Positions 24,547-33,701 of a DNA stretch of 64,000 nucleotides are shown here, piece by piece. This DNA comes from Bacillota bacterium. GTDB taxonomy: Bacteria > Bacillota_E > JAJZYS01 > JAJYTV01. The stretch spans positions 43,477-107,476 of the forward strand of contig JAJZVM010000010.1 of assembly GCA_021845645.1 (NCBI GenBank). Reading direction: 5' to 3'. Every line of letters begins with the position of its first letter. The first letter of the stretch is position 1. The position numbers and the translations under genes are program-made. The notes beneath the pieces were generated by a model, which was not told the origin of the DNA, ran no database searches, and saw nothing but the letters and a program-made list of their open reading frames with translations.

Positions 24547-25040
24547 ACGACCGGTCCATCCTCTTCTCGACCGCCCGCAGGCTCTCCGCCTGGGCACGTT
24601 CGAACTCGCTCTGGCCGGCGCAGTTCGGCCTCGCCTGCTGCGCCATCGAGATGATGGCGACCGCCGCCTCCCGCTTCGACCTTGCGCGCTTCGGCGCCGA
24701 GGTCATGCGCGCGTCGCCCCGGCAGGCGGACGTGATGATCGTGGCCGGGCGCGTCTGCCAGAAGATGGCCCCCGTGCTGCGCGAGCTCTATGACCAGATG
24801 CCCGAGCCGAAATGGGTCATCGCGATGGGCGCCTGCGCGTCGTGCGGCGGCGTCTTCGGCAACTACGCCGTAGTGCAGGGTGTGGATCGCGTCGTGCCCG
24901 TCGACGTCTACGTGCCTGGTTGCCCGCCCACCCCCGAAGGACTGATCGAGGGCGTGATGCAGTTGCAGAAGAAGATCCGTGCGGGCGGGCGGCCGACGAT
25001 GCCCGCGATGCCGCCTGCGGCCGAGGTGGCCAGAGCGTGA
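24534..25040 (+). CDS. nuoB: NADH-quinone oxidoreductase subunit B
   Basis: A 168-residue peripheral subunit that carries the terminal 4Fe-4S cluster N2 of complex I, next to the quinone site. The tandem cysteines in [12 protein letters not shown], the Cys in MGACASCGG and the Cys in [13 protein letters not shown] are all present, as are [12 protein letters not shown] and the ExxM segment. GTG 24534 follows AGAGGGGGA within the nuoA 3' end. Overlap GTGA with nuoC. Without an intact NuoD partner encoded here the subunit could not form a working quinone site unless nuoD lies elsewhere. Confidence 0.95.
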   Translation: MAGVDDRSILFSTARRLSAWARSNSLWPAQFGLACCAIEMMATAASRFDLARFGAEVMRASPRQADVMIVAGRVCQKMAPVLRELYDQMPEPKWVIAMGACASCGGVFGNYAVVQGVDRVVPVDVYVPGCPPTPEGLIEGVMQLQKKIRAGGRPTMPAMPPAAEVARA

Positions 25041-25501
25041 ACGCGATCCTCGCGACCCTGCAGGAGGAGTTCCCTGACGCGCGGGTCGCAAAGCCCTACG
25101 GCCAGAGCGTGGTGCACCTGCCGGCCGAGGAGATCGCGGATGTCGTGGCATTCTTGAAGCGGCAGGGCTTCAGCCTGCTCCTGGACATCACGGCCGTGGA
25201 CCGCCTGGGTCGCGAGCCGAGGTTCGACGTCGTCTACCACCTGTACCATCTTGCGCACGCGGACTGGCTGAGGCTCGAGGCGCAGGTCGGCGGCGAGCGG
25301 CCCGAGGTGCCGAGCGTCGCCCGCTTCTTTGCCGCAGCGAACTGGGCGGAGCGCGAGTGCTACGACATGTTCGGCATCGCGTTCGCGGGACACCCGGACC
25401 TCCGGCGCATCCTGATGCCCGGCGACTGGACAGGCCACCCGCTGCGCAAGGACTATCCCCTGACCGGATGGGACCCCTTGCCGCCGCTGGTGCGCGAGTA
25501 G
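25037..25501 (+). CDS. nuoC: NADH-quinone oxidoreductase subunit C
   Basis: A 154-residue peripheral connecting subunit (30-kDa subunit) of complex I. Diagnostic segments are the [10 protein letters not shown] strand, the [20 protein letters not shown] signature and [20 protein letters not shown]. It starts at GTG 25037 inside the nuoB stop (GTGA) and ends at 25501, immediately followed by the GTG of the nuoD fragment. Confidence 0.95.
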   Translation: MNAILATLQEEFPDARVAKPYGQSVVHLPAEEIADVVAFLKRQGFSLLLDITAVDRLGREPRFDVVYHLYHLAHADWLRLEAQVGGERPEVPSVARFFAAANWAERECYDMFGIAFAGHPDLRRILMPGDWTGHPLRKDYPLTGWDPLPPLVRE

Positions 25502-25847
25502 GTGGGCAGGCATGGCGGGGATCACGAGCCAGACGTCGAGCCCACCTTCAAGCCCGTCCTGCTCAACTTCGACCGGCAGCACCCCGGCGCGCCGCGCGTG
25601 CCGGGGGTGCGCGTGGGACTCGACGGCGAGCGGGTGCGGTCGTGCGGGCCGGTCATCGGCCACCTGCATGCGGGCCCAAGGCCTTCCGGACCGGCGGGTC
25701 TTGGACATCGGCGGGGGATTGGCGACGGTGCGGGTGTCGGCCGGCCTGCCCGACGGCCAGCTGCTGTGGCGTCCCGGCCTGAAGGGCGCCGGCCGGGCGA
25801 TCGACGCCCTGGCTTCGGCGCCAGTCGCCGCGGGGGAGGAGAGGTAG
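25502..25847 (+). pseudogene. nuoD: Truncated nuoD fused to unrelated tail (operon deletion scar)
   Basis: GTG 25502 directly follows the nuoC stop. The first 58 residues resemble the NuoD N-terminus: PVLLNFDRQHPGAPRV, GLDGERVRSCGP and VIGHLHAG correspond to the LNFGPQHPA...IGYLHRG region. From about 25680 the resemblance ends; the remaining 160 bases are open in another frame (ATVRVSAGLPDGQLLW, then RPGLKGAGRAIDALA, stop 25845-25847), which could be the extreme C-terminus of NuoG but is too short to assign. NuoD is normally about 370-400 residues, so its hydrogenase-like quinone-site body is missing here, together with any nuoE and nuoF. The stop is one base before nuoH, typical of an original operon joint. 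Confidence 0.75.
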
Positions 25848-25848
25848 C

Positions 25849-26826
25849 ATGCTCGTGATCATCCTGCTCGTCAAGAGCGTCATCACCGCCGTGCTGCTGC
25901 TCGTCGCGTTCGGCCTCATGACCTGGGTCGAGCGCAAGGTGCTGGCGCGCTTCCATTTCCGGCCCGGTCCGAACCGCCTGGGCCCCGCCGGCGTGATGCA
26001 GTTCATGGCGGATGGCCTCAAGCTCGCGCTCAAGGAGGAGATCATCCCGGCGGCCGCCGACCGCAAGGTCTACCTCCTCGCGCCGCTCGTCTCGCTGTCG
26101 GCGGCGCTCATCGCCTTCGCGGTGATCCCGTGGGGACCGCCCGTCCGCATCTTCGGCCAGATGGTCTCCATGGAGATCGCCGGTCCCGACATCGGCATCC
26201 TCTACGTCTTCGCCGTGACGTCGCTCGGCGTCTACGGCCTGATCCTCGGCGGCTGGGCGTCGGCGAACAAGTACAGCCTGCTCGGCGGCCTGCGCTCCAC
26301 GGCGCAGATCATCTCCTACGAGCTCGCGATGGGCCTTGCCGTCATGGGCGTGCTGATCGCCGCGGGTTCCGCGGACCTCAACACGATCATCGCGAAGCAG
26401 TACCACCTCTGGTTCGTCGTCCCGCAGATGCTGGGCTTCATCATCTACGTGATCACGATGGTGGCGGAGACGAACCGCACACCCTTCGACCTGCCGGAGG
26501 CCGAGAACGAGCTGGTCGCCGGCTACCACACGGAGTACACCGGCCTCAAGTGGGCCATGTACATGATGGCGGAGTACATCAACATGATCACGGTGTCCGC
26601 CCTGGCGACGACCCTCTTCCTCGGTGGCTGGCACGGGCCCTGGCTGCCGCCCGAGCTCTGGTTCCTCATCAAGGTCTCGCTCTTCATGTACTTCTTCATC
26701 TGGCTGCGGGCGACGCTGCCTAGGCTGCGCTACGACCGCCTGATGGCCTTCGGCTGGAAGGTACTCCTGCCGGCCGCGCTGCTGAACACCTTCGTGACCG
26801 CCATCTGGGTGGCGATGGTGCAGTAA
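25849..26826 (+). CDS. nuoH: NADH-quinone oxidoreductase subunit H
   Basis: A complete 325-residue membrane subunit with about eight transmembrane helices that forms much of the quinone chamber of complex I. Conserved loops are visible: ERKVLARFHFRPGPNRLGP, GLKLALKEEIIPAAADR, MVAETNRTPFDLPEAENEL (the acidic channel loop) and RATLPRLRYDRLM. ATG 25849 follows GGAGAGG by a few bases. No nuoI, J, K, L, M or N follows; the next gene is on the other strand. The gene may persist as a relic, or work with subunits encoded elsewhere. Confidence 0.95.
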   Translation: MLVIILLVKSVITAVLLLVAFGLMTWVERKVLARFHFRPGPNRLGPAGVMQFMADGLKLALKEEIIPAAADRKVYLLAPLVSLSAALIAFAVIPWGPPVRIFGQMVSMEIAGPDIGILYVFAVTSLGVYGLILGGWASANKYSLLGGLRSTAQIISYELAMGLAVMGVLIAAGSADLNTIIAKQYHLWFVVPQMLGFIIYVITMVAETNRTPFDLPEAENELVAGYHTEYTGLKWAMYMMAEYINMITVSALATTLFLGGWHGPWLPPELWFLIKVSLFMYFFIWLRATLPRLRYDRLMAFGWKVLLPAALLNTFVTAIWVAMVQ

Positions 26827-26851
26827 CGCCGGCCTGGGAGGATCGCCCCGC

Positions 26852-28048
26852 CTACGACGCGCCGCGCGCGTCCTCGCGCTGCAGGCCTGCCTGCTGCGGC
26901 ACCGCCGGCGGATGGGTCCAGCCGAGGTAGGCCTCACGGCGCAGCAGTCCCAGGCCCCCGATGCCGTAGAGGTAGCGCAGCAGGGCGAGTTCGTGCACCG
27001 CATGGGCCGGGCGCCCCTTCAGGCGGAGGCGGCCCAGGCGCGCGATGCCGCGGGAGGCCCCGAGCGACGCCGTCATGCCGAGGATGCGCGGCCGCAGCGG
27101 TTCGGGCTGCCGGCCCGCGCGCAGCCGCAGGATGTTGCGGGCCGCGAGGCGCCCCTCCTGCACGGCGAGCTGCGCGGTGGGCGGCAGGGGATGGCCGCCA
27201 GCGCCCGGCACCGACGCGACGTCACCGGCCGCGAAAAGCCCCGGATGGCCGTCCACTTCGAGCGTGGGCAGGACCCGGACGCGGCCGCGGCCGTCGACGG
27301 GCAGGCCCGCCGCCTGCGGCAAGGGGTTGCCCCGCACCCCGCCTGTCCAGACGACGAGATCGGCGACCAGACTGGCACCCGATGTCAGCTGAACGCCGTG
27401 CGGCAGGACGCGGGCGACGCTCTCGCCGCGCCGCACCTCGATCGCGGCCTGCTCGAGCATCCGCTCCGCGTAGGCGGCGAGACCGGCGTCCTCGTCCGGC
27501 AGGACCGTAGCGGCAGCCTGGGCGATCGTCAGATGGAAGCGACCCGGGTGGCGGGCTGCGATCTCGCTCGCGAGTTCGACGCCGGTGAGACCCCCGCCGA
27601 CGACCACGACCTGCCCTCCGCCGCGGCGCGCAAGGGCGTCCAGCCGGCGCCGCAACCGCACCGCGGAGTCCAGGTGCCTCAAGGTCATGGCGTGCGCCTG
27701 CGCCCCCGGCACATCGCAGTACTCGGCTACCGCGCCGAGGCAGATCAGGGCCGTGTCGTAGCTGACGGGTCCCCGGCTGGTACGGATCTCGCGCGCGCGC
27801 CAGTCGATGCCTTCAATGTCGGCGTGCAGCAGGCGGAGGTTGCGGTGGTGCGGCAGGAGGCGGTGGAGCGGCACCTCGACACGCCCTTGCGAGGCGGCAC
27901 CCGCCGCCACCTTGTACATCTCCGTCAGGAGCTCGTGACTGCGGGAACGGTCGATGAGCACGATCTCGCGCTCGCCGAGCACCTGCGTCAGCCCCCGTAC
28001 GGCACGCACCCCGGCGTAGCCCGCACCGAGGACGACAACCCGCTTCAT
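26852..28048 (-). CDS. ndh: Type II NADH dehydrogenase (NDH-2)
   Basis: A 398-residue FAD-dependent, non-proton-pumping NADH:quinone oxidoreductase. The FAD-binding fold is VVVLGAGYAGVRAVRGL (about residue 4) and the NADH-binding fold QVVVVGGGLTGVELASEIA (about 150); VWTGGVRGNPL, LFAAGDVASVPG and PPTAQLAVQEGRLAARNI are typical of the family. The C-terminal 60 residues carry the amphipathic, membrane-associating part (HAVHELALLRYLYGIGG). ATG 28048 has GGGAGG eight bases upstream in its direction; the longer frame to 28261 is shadow. It converges on nuoH and could substitute for the broken complex I in respiration. Confidence 0.92.
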   Translation of the reverse strand: MKRVVVLGAGYAGVRAVRGLTQVLGEREIVLIDRSRSHELLTEMYKVAAGAASQGRVEVPLHRLLPHHRNLRLLHADIEGIDWRAREIRTSRGPVSYDTALICLGAVAEYCDVPGAQAHAMTLRHLDSAVRLRRRLDALARRGGGQVVVVGGGLTGVELASEIAARHPGRFHLTIAQAAATVLPDEDAGLAAYAERMLEQAAIEVRRGESVARVLPHGVQLTSGASLVADLVVWTGGVRGNPLPQAAGLPVDGRGRVRVLPTLEVDGHPGLFAAGDVASVPGAGGHPLPPTAQLAVQEGRLAARNILRLRAGRQPEPLRPRILGMTASLGASRGIARLGRLRLKGRPAHAVHELALLRYLYGIGGLGLLRREAYLGWTHPPAVPQQAGLQREDARGAS

Positions 28049-28117
28049 GCCCATCGCCTCCCGCAAACTAGCATGGGGCGGCACCGCGGTTGGCATGCGG
28101 CCAAGCTTGTGGTCGCA

Positions 28118-28126
28118 TGGTACAAT
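28118..28126 (+). promoter_or_regulatory. Extended -10 promoter candidate for rocA
   Basis: TGGTACAAT (28118-28126) has the TGn extension plus a one-mismatch -10. No good -35 is present 16-18 bases upstream. The resulting leader of about 100 bases contains a GTGGCC-TTCA-GGCCAC hairpin at 28194-28209 shortly before the rocA ribosome site, which could influence expression. Confidence 0.5.
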
Positions 28127-28233
28127 GTCTACGGCAATGCCTCCAACCCGCGCCAGAAGGCAATCCAGACAAAGAAGGGCAGGCGAGCCGACCGTGGCCT
28201 TCAGGCCACAGGGAGGCAGGTCGGCGCCACACC

Positions 28234-29781
28234 GTGATCGATCCCTACCGTCCCGAACCACTTGTCGATTTCCAAAAGCCCGAGAACCGTGCGGTCATGG
28301 AGCGCGCGCTGAAAGACGTAGGCGCGGAGCTTGGACACCACTACCCGATCGTCGTCGGCGGCGAGCACCGCGAGCGCGAAGGTCGCGTGCGGTCGTACAA
28401 CCCGTCCCGCCTGGACGAGACGGTCGGAACGGTCTCCAAGGCGAACCATCAGGACGTCGAGGACGCGATCGCCGCCGCCGAGCAGGCGTTCAAGACCTGG
28501 AGCCGCGCCGGTGCGGCTCACCGCGCACGGGTGCTGCTCAAGGCCGCGGCGGAACTGCGTCGCCAGAAGGCGCTCTTTTCGGCGCTGGAGATCTACGAGG
28601 CCGGCAAGACGTGGCCCGAGGCCGACGGCGACGTGGCCGAGGCTATCGACTTCATGGAGTACTACGCCCGCCAGGCCATGCGTCTCGCCGCCCCGGTGCC
28701 GACGATCAACCTACCGGGCGAAGAGGACGAGTCCTTTTACATCCCGCTTGGCGTCGGCGTGATCATCCCGCCCTGGAACTTCCCGCTCGCCATCCTCTGC
28801 GGCATGACGACCGGAGCCATCGTGGCCGGAAACACGGTGCTCCTGAAGCCCTCCAGCGTGACGCCGGTGATCGGCGCCTGGTTCGTGCGCCTCCTCGAGG
28901 AAAGCGGCCTGCCGCCCGGCGTGGTGAATTTCGTGCCCGGCGACAGCAGGGACATCGGCGACTACATGGTCGCGCACCCGCGCACCCGCTTCATCAGCTT
29001 CACCGGTTCGCGCGAGGTCGGGTTGCACATCAACGAGCTCGCGGCCAAGCACCAGCCGGGCCAGATCTGGATCAAGCGCGTCGTCGCCGAAATGGGCGGC
29101 AAGGACGCCATCGTCGTCGACGAGAGTGCGGACCTCGAGCAGGCGGCGGCCGACATCGTCACGTCAGCGTTCGGCTTCCAGGGACAGAAGTGCTCAGCCT
29201 GCTCGCGCGCCATCGTGGTCGACGCCGTCTACGACGACGTCGCGCGGCTCGTGGCGGAGCGCACGAAGAAGCTTACCCTGGGCATGGCGATGGACCCGGC
29301 GAACCTCGTGGGACCCGTGATCGACCAGGGCTCCGAGAGCAAGATCCTCGGCTACATCGCGCAGGGCAAGGCCTCGGCCAAGCTGCTCGCCGGCGGCTCC
29401 AAGGTGGGTGACGACGGCCACTTCATCGCGCCGACCGTGTTCGGCGACGTCGCGCCAGACTCGGTCCTGGCGCAAGAGGAGATCTTCGGACCGGTGCTCT
29501 CGATGCTGCGCGCCAGGGACTTCGAGCACGCCATCGAGATCGCGAACGGCACCGAGTTCGGCCTTACCGGCTCGCTCTACTCCAAGGACCGCGCGCGCCT
29601 CGAGATGGCCCGCCTGGACTTCCACGTCGGCAACCTGTACCTCAACCGCAAGTGCACCGGTGCCGTCGTGGGCGCGCACCCGTTCGGCGGCTTCAACATG
29701 TCCGGCACCGACTCCAAGACCGGCAGCCCGGACTACCTCCTCCTCTTCACGCAGATGAAGTGCGTCGCAGAGCGGATCTGA
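28234..29781 (+). CDS. rocA: L-glutamate gamma-semialdehyde (1-pyrroline-5-carboxylate) dehydrogenase
   Basis: A 515-residue aldehyde dehydrogenase matching Bacillus RocA/PruA in length and start ([19 protein letters not shown]). It oxidises glutamate-5-semialdehyde to glutamate in proline and arginine breakdown. The catalytic cysteine is in [12 protein letters not shown], the base Glu in [13 protein letters not shown], and the C-terminal [20 protein letters not shown] block is characteristic. GTG 28234 is set by homology; the nearest purine-rich stretch, AGGGAGG, is about 17 bases upstream, so ribosome binding is weak or structured. A 13-bp hairpin follows. Proline dehydrogenase is not in the window. 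Confidence 0.95.
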   Translation: MIDPYRPEPLVDFQKPENRAVMERALKDVGAELGHHYPIVVGGEHREREGRVRSYNPSRLDETVGTVSKANHQDVEDAIAAAEQAFKTWSRAGAAHRARVLLKAAAELRRQKALFSALEIYEAGKTWPEADGDVAEAIDFMEYYARQAMRLAAPVPTINLPGEEDESFYIPLGVGVIIPPWNFPLAILCGMTTGAIVAGNTVLLKPSSVTPVIGAWFVRLLEESGLPPGVVNFVPGDSRDIGDYMVAHPRTRFISFTGSREVGLHINELAAKHQPGQIWIKRVVAEMGGKDAIVVDESADLEQAAADIVTSAFGFQGQKCSACSRAIVVDAVYDDVARLVAERTKKLTLGMAMDPANLVGPVIDQGSESKILGYIAQGKASAKLLAGGSKVGDDGHFIAPTVFGDVAPDSVLAQEEIFGPVLSMLRARDFEHAIEIANGTEFGLTGSLYSKDRARLEMARLDFHVGNLYLNRKCTGAVVGAHPFGGFNMSGTDSKTGSPDYLLLFTQMKCVAERI

Positions 29782-29791
29782 TCGCTCCCGT

Positions 29792-29822
29792 GCGGGCGGC
29801 AGCCTACGTGGCTGCCGCCCGC
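29792..29822 (+). terminator. Hairpin after rocA (13 perfect pairs)
   Basis: GCGGGCGGCAGCC (29792-29804), loop TACGT, GGCTGCCGCCCGC (29810-29822), ten bases after the stop. No U-tract follows. Confidence 0.65.
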
Positions 29823-29913
29823 CTGTACATGCGACAGGGGAACCCTTGGCTTGCGGCGAAGCTCCACTTGTCCATCCGGAGCGAGCGCATTCGACGGCAG
29901 AAGGAGACTGGCA

Positions 29914-31440
29914 ATGCTGACGATGGGTGAGGCCCTGGCCACCAACGGTCGGCGCTACCGCGACAAGGTGGCCATCTGGTACGACGACGTGAAGGTCACC
30001 TACAGCGAGCTCGACCGGCGCGTCAATCAGGCTGCGCGCCTCCTGCAGAGCCTTGGCGTCGGCAAGGGCGACCATGTCGCGCTGCTGCTCATGAACTCCA
30101 TCGAGTACGTCGAGCTCTACTTCGCCTGCGGCCGCGCAGGAGCGGTCGCCGTGCCGATCAACCTTCGCCTCGCGCCTGCCGAGATGGCCTATGTGCTCGG
30201 TCACTCGGACAGCCGCGTGCTGATCGGCGACGGGCAGCTGCTGCAAGGAGCCCTGGAGGCGGGCATGCGCCCCGAGGGCGGCGCGCTCGAGAAGATCCTG
30301 CGCGTCGGTCCCGGTGCGGACTTCCTTCCGTCCTACGAGGCACTGCGCGACGGCCAGAGCGATGCTCCGGTCGTCGTTGCGGTCGACGAGAACGACCCCT
30401 GGGTGCTCGTGTACACGTCAGGCACGACGGGCAAGCCGAAGGGCGCCCTGCGCTCGCACAAGAGCAACCTGATGATCGCCCTCCTGCTCGCCGCGGAATT
30501 CGGCATCTCCTCGGACGACATCGGCCTCTCGCTGCTGCCCATGTTCCACGTGAACGGCCTCTGGCTCGTGTCGCTCTCCCTCTGCCTCGGCACGACCATG
30601 TCGATCTACCATCAGAAGACCTTCCACCCCGTGCGGGTGATCGAGGAAATCAAGCGCCACGGCGCAACCTACTCCATGTTCGTGCCGTCGCTGCTCACGT
30701 TCCTGGCCGACGCCGCCGAGAAGGGCAGCCTTGACCCGGGACAGCTGCGCGTCATGATCACGAGTTCGTCGCCGCTCTCGACGACCTTGCGGGACCGCAT
30801 CGTGGAGGACTTCCCCAACGCGCACCTGATCGACATCTACGGCGCGACGGAACTTGGGGCCGTGACGTGGATCCGGCACGGGCCGGGAAGCGTCATCGGC
30901 TCGATCGGCCTGCCGGCCCTGGCCCAGGACGTTCGCATCCTGCGCGAAGACGGCGAGGAGGCGGATGTCGAGGAGGTGGGGGAGCTCTACTGCGCCGGCC
31001 CCACCCTCATGGACGGGTACTACAAGGACCCCGAGGCGACCGCCCAGGCGTTCCGCGGGCGCTACCTCGCCGTCGGCGACCTAGGGCGTCGCAACCGGGA
31101 CGGCTACGTCTACCTCGTGGACCGCAAGACCGACATGATCATCACCATGGGCGAGAACGTCTATCCGACCGAGGTGGAAGAGGTGCTCACGCAGCATACG
31201 TCCGTTGCCATGGCCGCTGTCGTCGGCCTGCACGACGACCGGCGCGGCGAGGAAGTCGTCGCGGTCGTCTCGCCGCGCGAGGGCCAGCAGGTACCGGTCG
31301 AGGAACTGCAGGATCTCTGCGGTCGCCTGCTCGCCGACTACAAACGGCCACGCCGCATCTTCGTCTGGCCCGAGCTGCCGATCGGCGCGACCGGCAAGGT
31401 GCTCCGCCGCGCCGTTCGCGAGCAGCTGCTCAGAGCCTGA
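29914..31440 (+). CDS. Acyl-CoA synthetase (AMP-dependent synthetase/ligase)
   Basis: A 508-residue adenylate-forming ligase that activates a carboxylic acid with ATP and transfers it to CoA. The P-loop-like signature is VYTSGTTGKPKGALRSH (about residue 170), the DIYGATELG motif is the A5 core, GDLGRRNRDGYVYLVDRKTDMI holds the adenine and hinge residues, and the A10 lysine is in LPIGATGKVLRR. It resembles medium/long-chain fatty acyl-CoA ligases; exact substrate is open. ATG 29914 has AAGGAG eight bases upstream. The next gene starts one base after its stop, so the two form an operon. Confidence 0.92.
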   Translation: MLTMGEALATNGRRYRDKVAIWYDDVKVTYSELDRRVNQAARLLQSLGVGKGDHVALLLMNSIEYVELYFACGRAGAVAVPINLRLAPAEMAYVLGHSDSRVLIGDGQLLQGALEAGMRPEGGALEKILRVGPGADFLPSYEALRDGQSDAPVVVAVDENDPWVLVYTSGTTGKPKGALRSHKSNLMIALLLAAEFGISSDDIGLSLLPMFHVNGLWLVSLSLCLGTTMSIYHQKTFHPVRVIEEIKRHGATYSMFVPSLLTFLADAAEKGSLDPGQLRVMITSSSPLSTTLRDRIVEDFPNAHLIDIYGATELGAVTWIRHGPGSVIGSIGLPALAQDVRILREDGEEADVEEVGELYCAGPTLMDGYYKDPEATAQAFRGRYLAVGDLGRRNRDGYVYLVDRKTDMIITMGENVYPTEVEEVLTQHTSVAMAAVVGLHDDRRGEEVVAVVSPREGQQVPVEELQDLCGRLLADYKRPRRIFVWPELPIGATGKVLRRAVREQLLRA

Positions 31441-31441
31441 C

Positions 31442-32887
31442 GTGCCGGCCCCCGAGGTCCTGCGGTCCCCGTCGCGGGAGGGCGGCGGGGCCGCGCTCCT
31501 TCTCGCGGCCCTGCCGGCCTTTCTGACGCTGGCGATGGCCCTGTCGCAGCACGGTCTCATCGGCGACATCGGTTTTGACGTCGCGAACGGCCGCTGGATC
31601 ATGCAGCACGGCTACGTGCCGCTAGAGAATCACCTGACCGCCGCCATGGCGGGGGCGTACTGGTCGAACGAGGAATGGCTCTTCGGCGTCTACACCGCCT
31701 GGCTCTACAGCCTTGGCGGCCGGATCGCCGTCTATCTCGGCCTGCTGCCGCTGCTGGCCGGCATCGCGATCCTGCTCGCCAGCTGGGCGCGACGGCTCGG
31801 CCCCTACTGGCAGACCATCTGGCCGCTCGCCACCGCGGTGGCCATCATGCCGGTGATGTCGCCAAGACCGCAGCTCGTCTCATTTCTGCTGTTCGCCTAC
31901 CTGCTCACGGCCCTGGCCGCCGCCAGGCGGGGCAAGCCCCGGCAGCTCTGGGTCGCGGCCGCGCTTGGCCTTGTCTGGGTGCAGGTGCATGGATCGGTGG
32001 TGCTGCTGCCCCTGCTGTTCGGACTGAACTGGCTCCTGGGGTCGCCGGATGTGCCGCGGCGCAAGCTCCTCGGGCCCCTCGTCCTCTCGCTGCTCGTGCT
32101 GCTCGTCCGGCCTGGCGGTCCCGCCGCCGTGGTGCGCAATCTCCTCAACGTCGGCAGCGGCGGCAACACGAACGTCATCTCAGAATGGGCTTCGCCGAAC
32201 TTCCACGAACCCTGGGCCATGTTGGCCGGGGTCGTCCTGTTCGCAGCCTTGGCGCTCCTCGCCCCGGAGCTCGGCCGGCGCCGGCGCTATGCGGACCTCC
32301 TGCTCCTCATGGGCGCCGCCTTCGCTATGCTCTACGCCTCGCGCTTCCTGCCGTACTTCGTCCTTGCCGCGGCATGGCTCGGGGCACCTCTTCTGCCAAG
32401 ACCCTGGCGCATCGCGAAGGAGCGGCCAGCTGCGGCGCGCTCCTTCGCCCTGAGCCTCGTGGCGGCCCTCGTCATGGCGGTGCTGCTGCTGTCCCGCCCT
32501 CTCTTCCCGCAGCGCGCGCCGATGCGTGCCATCGCGTATCTTCAGAGGCAGCACGCGTCGAACGTCTTTGCCGCCTACCAGATCGGCGCGTCTCTCGAGC
32601 TCTACGGCGTCACGCCATACCTGGACAGCCGCGACAACCTGTGGCTGCAGCGCTCCTGGTGGCCGCATTTCCTCGACGTCAGCGCGGGGAGCATGTCCGT
32701 GACCGCATACATCCGCCGCTACGACCCGTCCGCAACCTATGTCCTGTGGCAGACCCGCTCGCCCGTGGCCGTGGAGCTGGACGGCAGCCGGGACTGGCGG
32801 CGGGTGCTCGTGGACCCCAATCCCCTGGGCCCCAGCCACGCAAGCTACGGCGCATATGCCGTATGGCGGAAGGTAGGATCATCGTGA
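31442..32887 (+). CDS. Polytopic membrane protein, GT-C glycosyltransferase-like
   Basis: A 481-residue protein with about ten hydrophobic helices and a soluble C-terminal domain (from about residue 360). The first loop, FDVANGRWIMQHGYVPLENH followed by YWSNEEWLFGVYTAWLY, has the pattern of lipid-linked-sugar GT-C transferases (acidic first loop, then a W-x-EWL motif). These use polyprenyl-phosphate sugars at the outer membrane face; the acceptor is unknown. GTG 31442 is coupled to the acyl-CoA synthetase stop. Downstream, a 31-base gap leads to the ABC permease. Assignment to GT-C is by pattern only. Confidence 0.6.
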   Translation: MPAPEVLRSPSREGGGAALLLAALPAFLTLAMALSQHGLIGDIGFDVANGRWIMQHGYVPLENHLTAAMAGAYWSNEEWLFGVYTAWLYSLGGRIAVYLGLLPLLAGIAILLASWARRLGPYWQTIWPLATAVAIMPVMSPRPQLVSFLLFAYLLTALAAARRGKPRQLWVAAALGLVWVQVHGSVVLLPLLFGLNWLLGSPDVPRRKLLGPLVLSLLVLLVRPGGPAAVVRNLLNVGSGGNTNVISEWASPNFHEPWAMLAGVVLFAALALLAPELGRRRRYADLLLLMGAAFAMLYASRFLPYFVLAAAWLGAPLLPRPWRIAKERPAAARSFALSLVAALVMAVLLLSRPLFPQRAPMRAIAYLQRQHASNVFAAYQIGASLELYGVTPYLDSRDNLWLQRSWWPHFLDVSAGSMSVTAYIRRYDPSATYVLWQTRSPVAVELDGSRDWRRVLVDPNPLGPSHASYGAYAVWRKVGSS

Positions 32888-32918
32888 ACCAACCCTGCGA
32901 GCCTGGGCGGGCGCCGGC

Positions 32919-33701
32919 ATGATCCGGCCGCCCTTGCAGCGCCCGCGCCCCGTCACCGCGCGCCGGCTGCTGCTCTGGCCGCTCGCCGGCATCGTGACGC
33001 TGCCCCTCTGGGCCCTGCTGCTGCACGCGGGCACCGCGTTCGTGCGTCTGCCGCCAGGCAGCGCGGCAGCCACCGGCATCAGCGTGTCGTCGTCCATCGC
33101 GGCGCTCCTGCTGACCTTCCTCGTCGGTCTCCCCCTGGCCTGGTGGGCCGCGTCCGCCGGCCAGCGCACCCAGCGCCTGCTGGAGCTCCTGCTCGCCGTG
33201 CCGCTGCTGATGCCGCCGCTGGTGCTGGGCCTCGTGCTGGCGTACGTGTTTGGTCCGACCGCCAGCTTCGGGCAGTGGCTCGAGGGACTCGGCATCGGCG
33301 TGACCAACAGTTTTCTCGGCCTCACGCTCGCCGGCTTCTACGAGGCGTCGCCTTACTTTGTCTACGCGGCCTGGGCAGCCTTCAGCGCCCTCGACCGCGA
33401 CGTCCTGGAGGCGGCATGGCTGGCCGGCATGACGCCCGCAAAGGCGTTCCGCCTCGTGGCTCTGCCGCTTGCGGCGCCTGGCCTCGCCGTCGCGAGCGCC
33501 ATGGCCTGGGCGCGCACGATCGGGGCGTTCGGAGCGCCGATCGTGCTCGCATATCACCCGACCGGCCTGCCGGTGGGCATCTGGATCGCGCTCAGCGAGT
33601 TCGGACTCGGGCCGGCCCTTCAGCTCGCCCTCGTCCTCGTTGCCATCGCCCTGCCGCTGCCTCTTCTGGCCATGGGGGTGGCCCGCCGTGCTGCGCGTTG
33701 A
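32919..33701 (+). CDS. ABC transporter permease (molybdate/tungstate/sulfate type)
   Basis: A 260-residue inner-membrane permease with about six helices and the BPD_transp_1 EAA loop (EAAWLAGMTPAKAFRLVALP, about residues 167-186). The 'PLLMPPLVLGLVLAYVFGP' segment is characteristic of ModB/TupB/WtpB-type oxyanion importers, although ThiP-like transporters are similar. It overlaps the ATPase gene by 14 bases. No periplasmic-type binding protein (ModA/TupA) is adjacent, which would be needed for import. Confidence 0.85.
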   Translation: MIRPPLQRPRPVTARRLLLWPLAGIVTLPLWALLLHAGTAFVRLPPGSAAATGISVSSSIAALLLTFLVGLPLAWWAASAGQRTQRLLELLLAVPLLMPPLVLGLVLAYVFGPTASFGQWLEGLGIGVTNSFLGLTLAGFYEASPYFVYAAWAAFSALDRDVLEAAWLAGMTPAKAFRLVALPLAAPGLAVASAMAWARTIGAFGAPIVLAYHPTGLPVGIWIALSEFGLGPALQLALVLVAIALPLPLLAMGVARRAAR

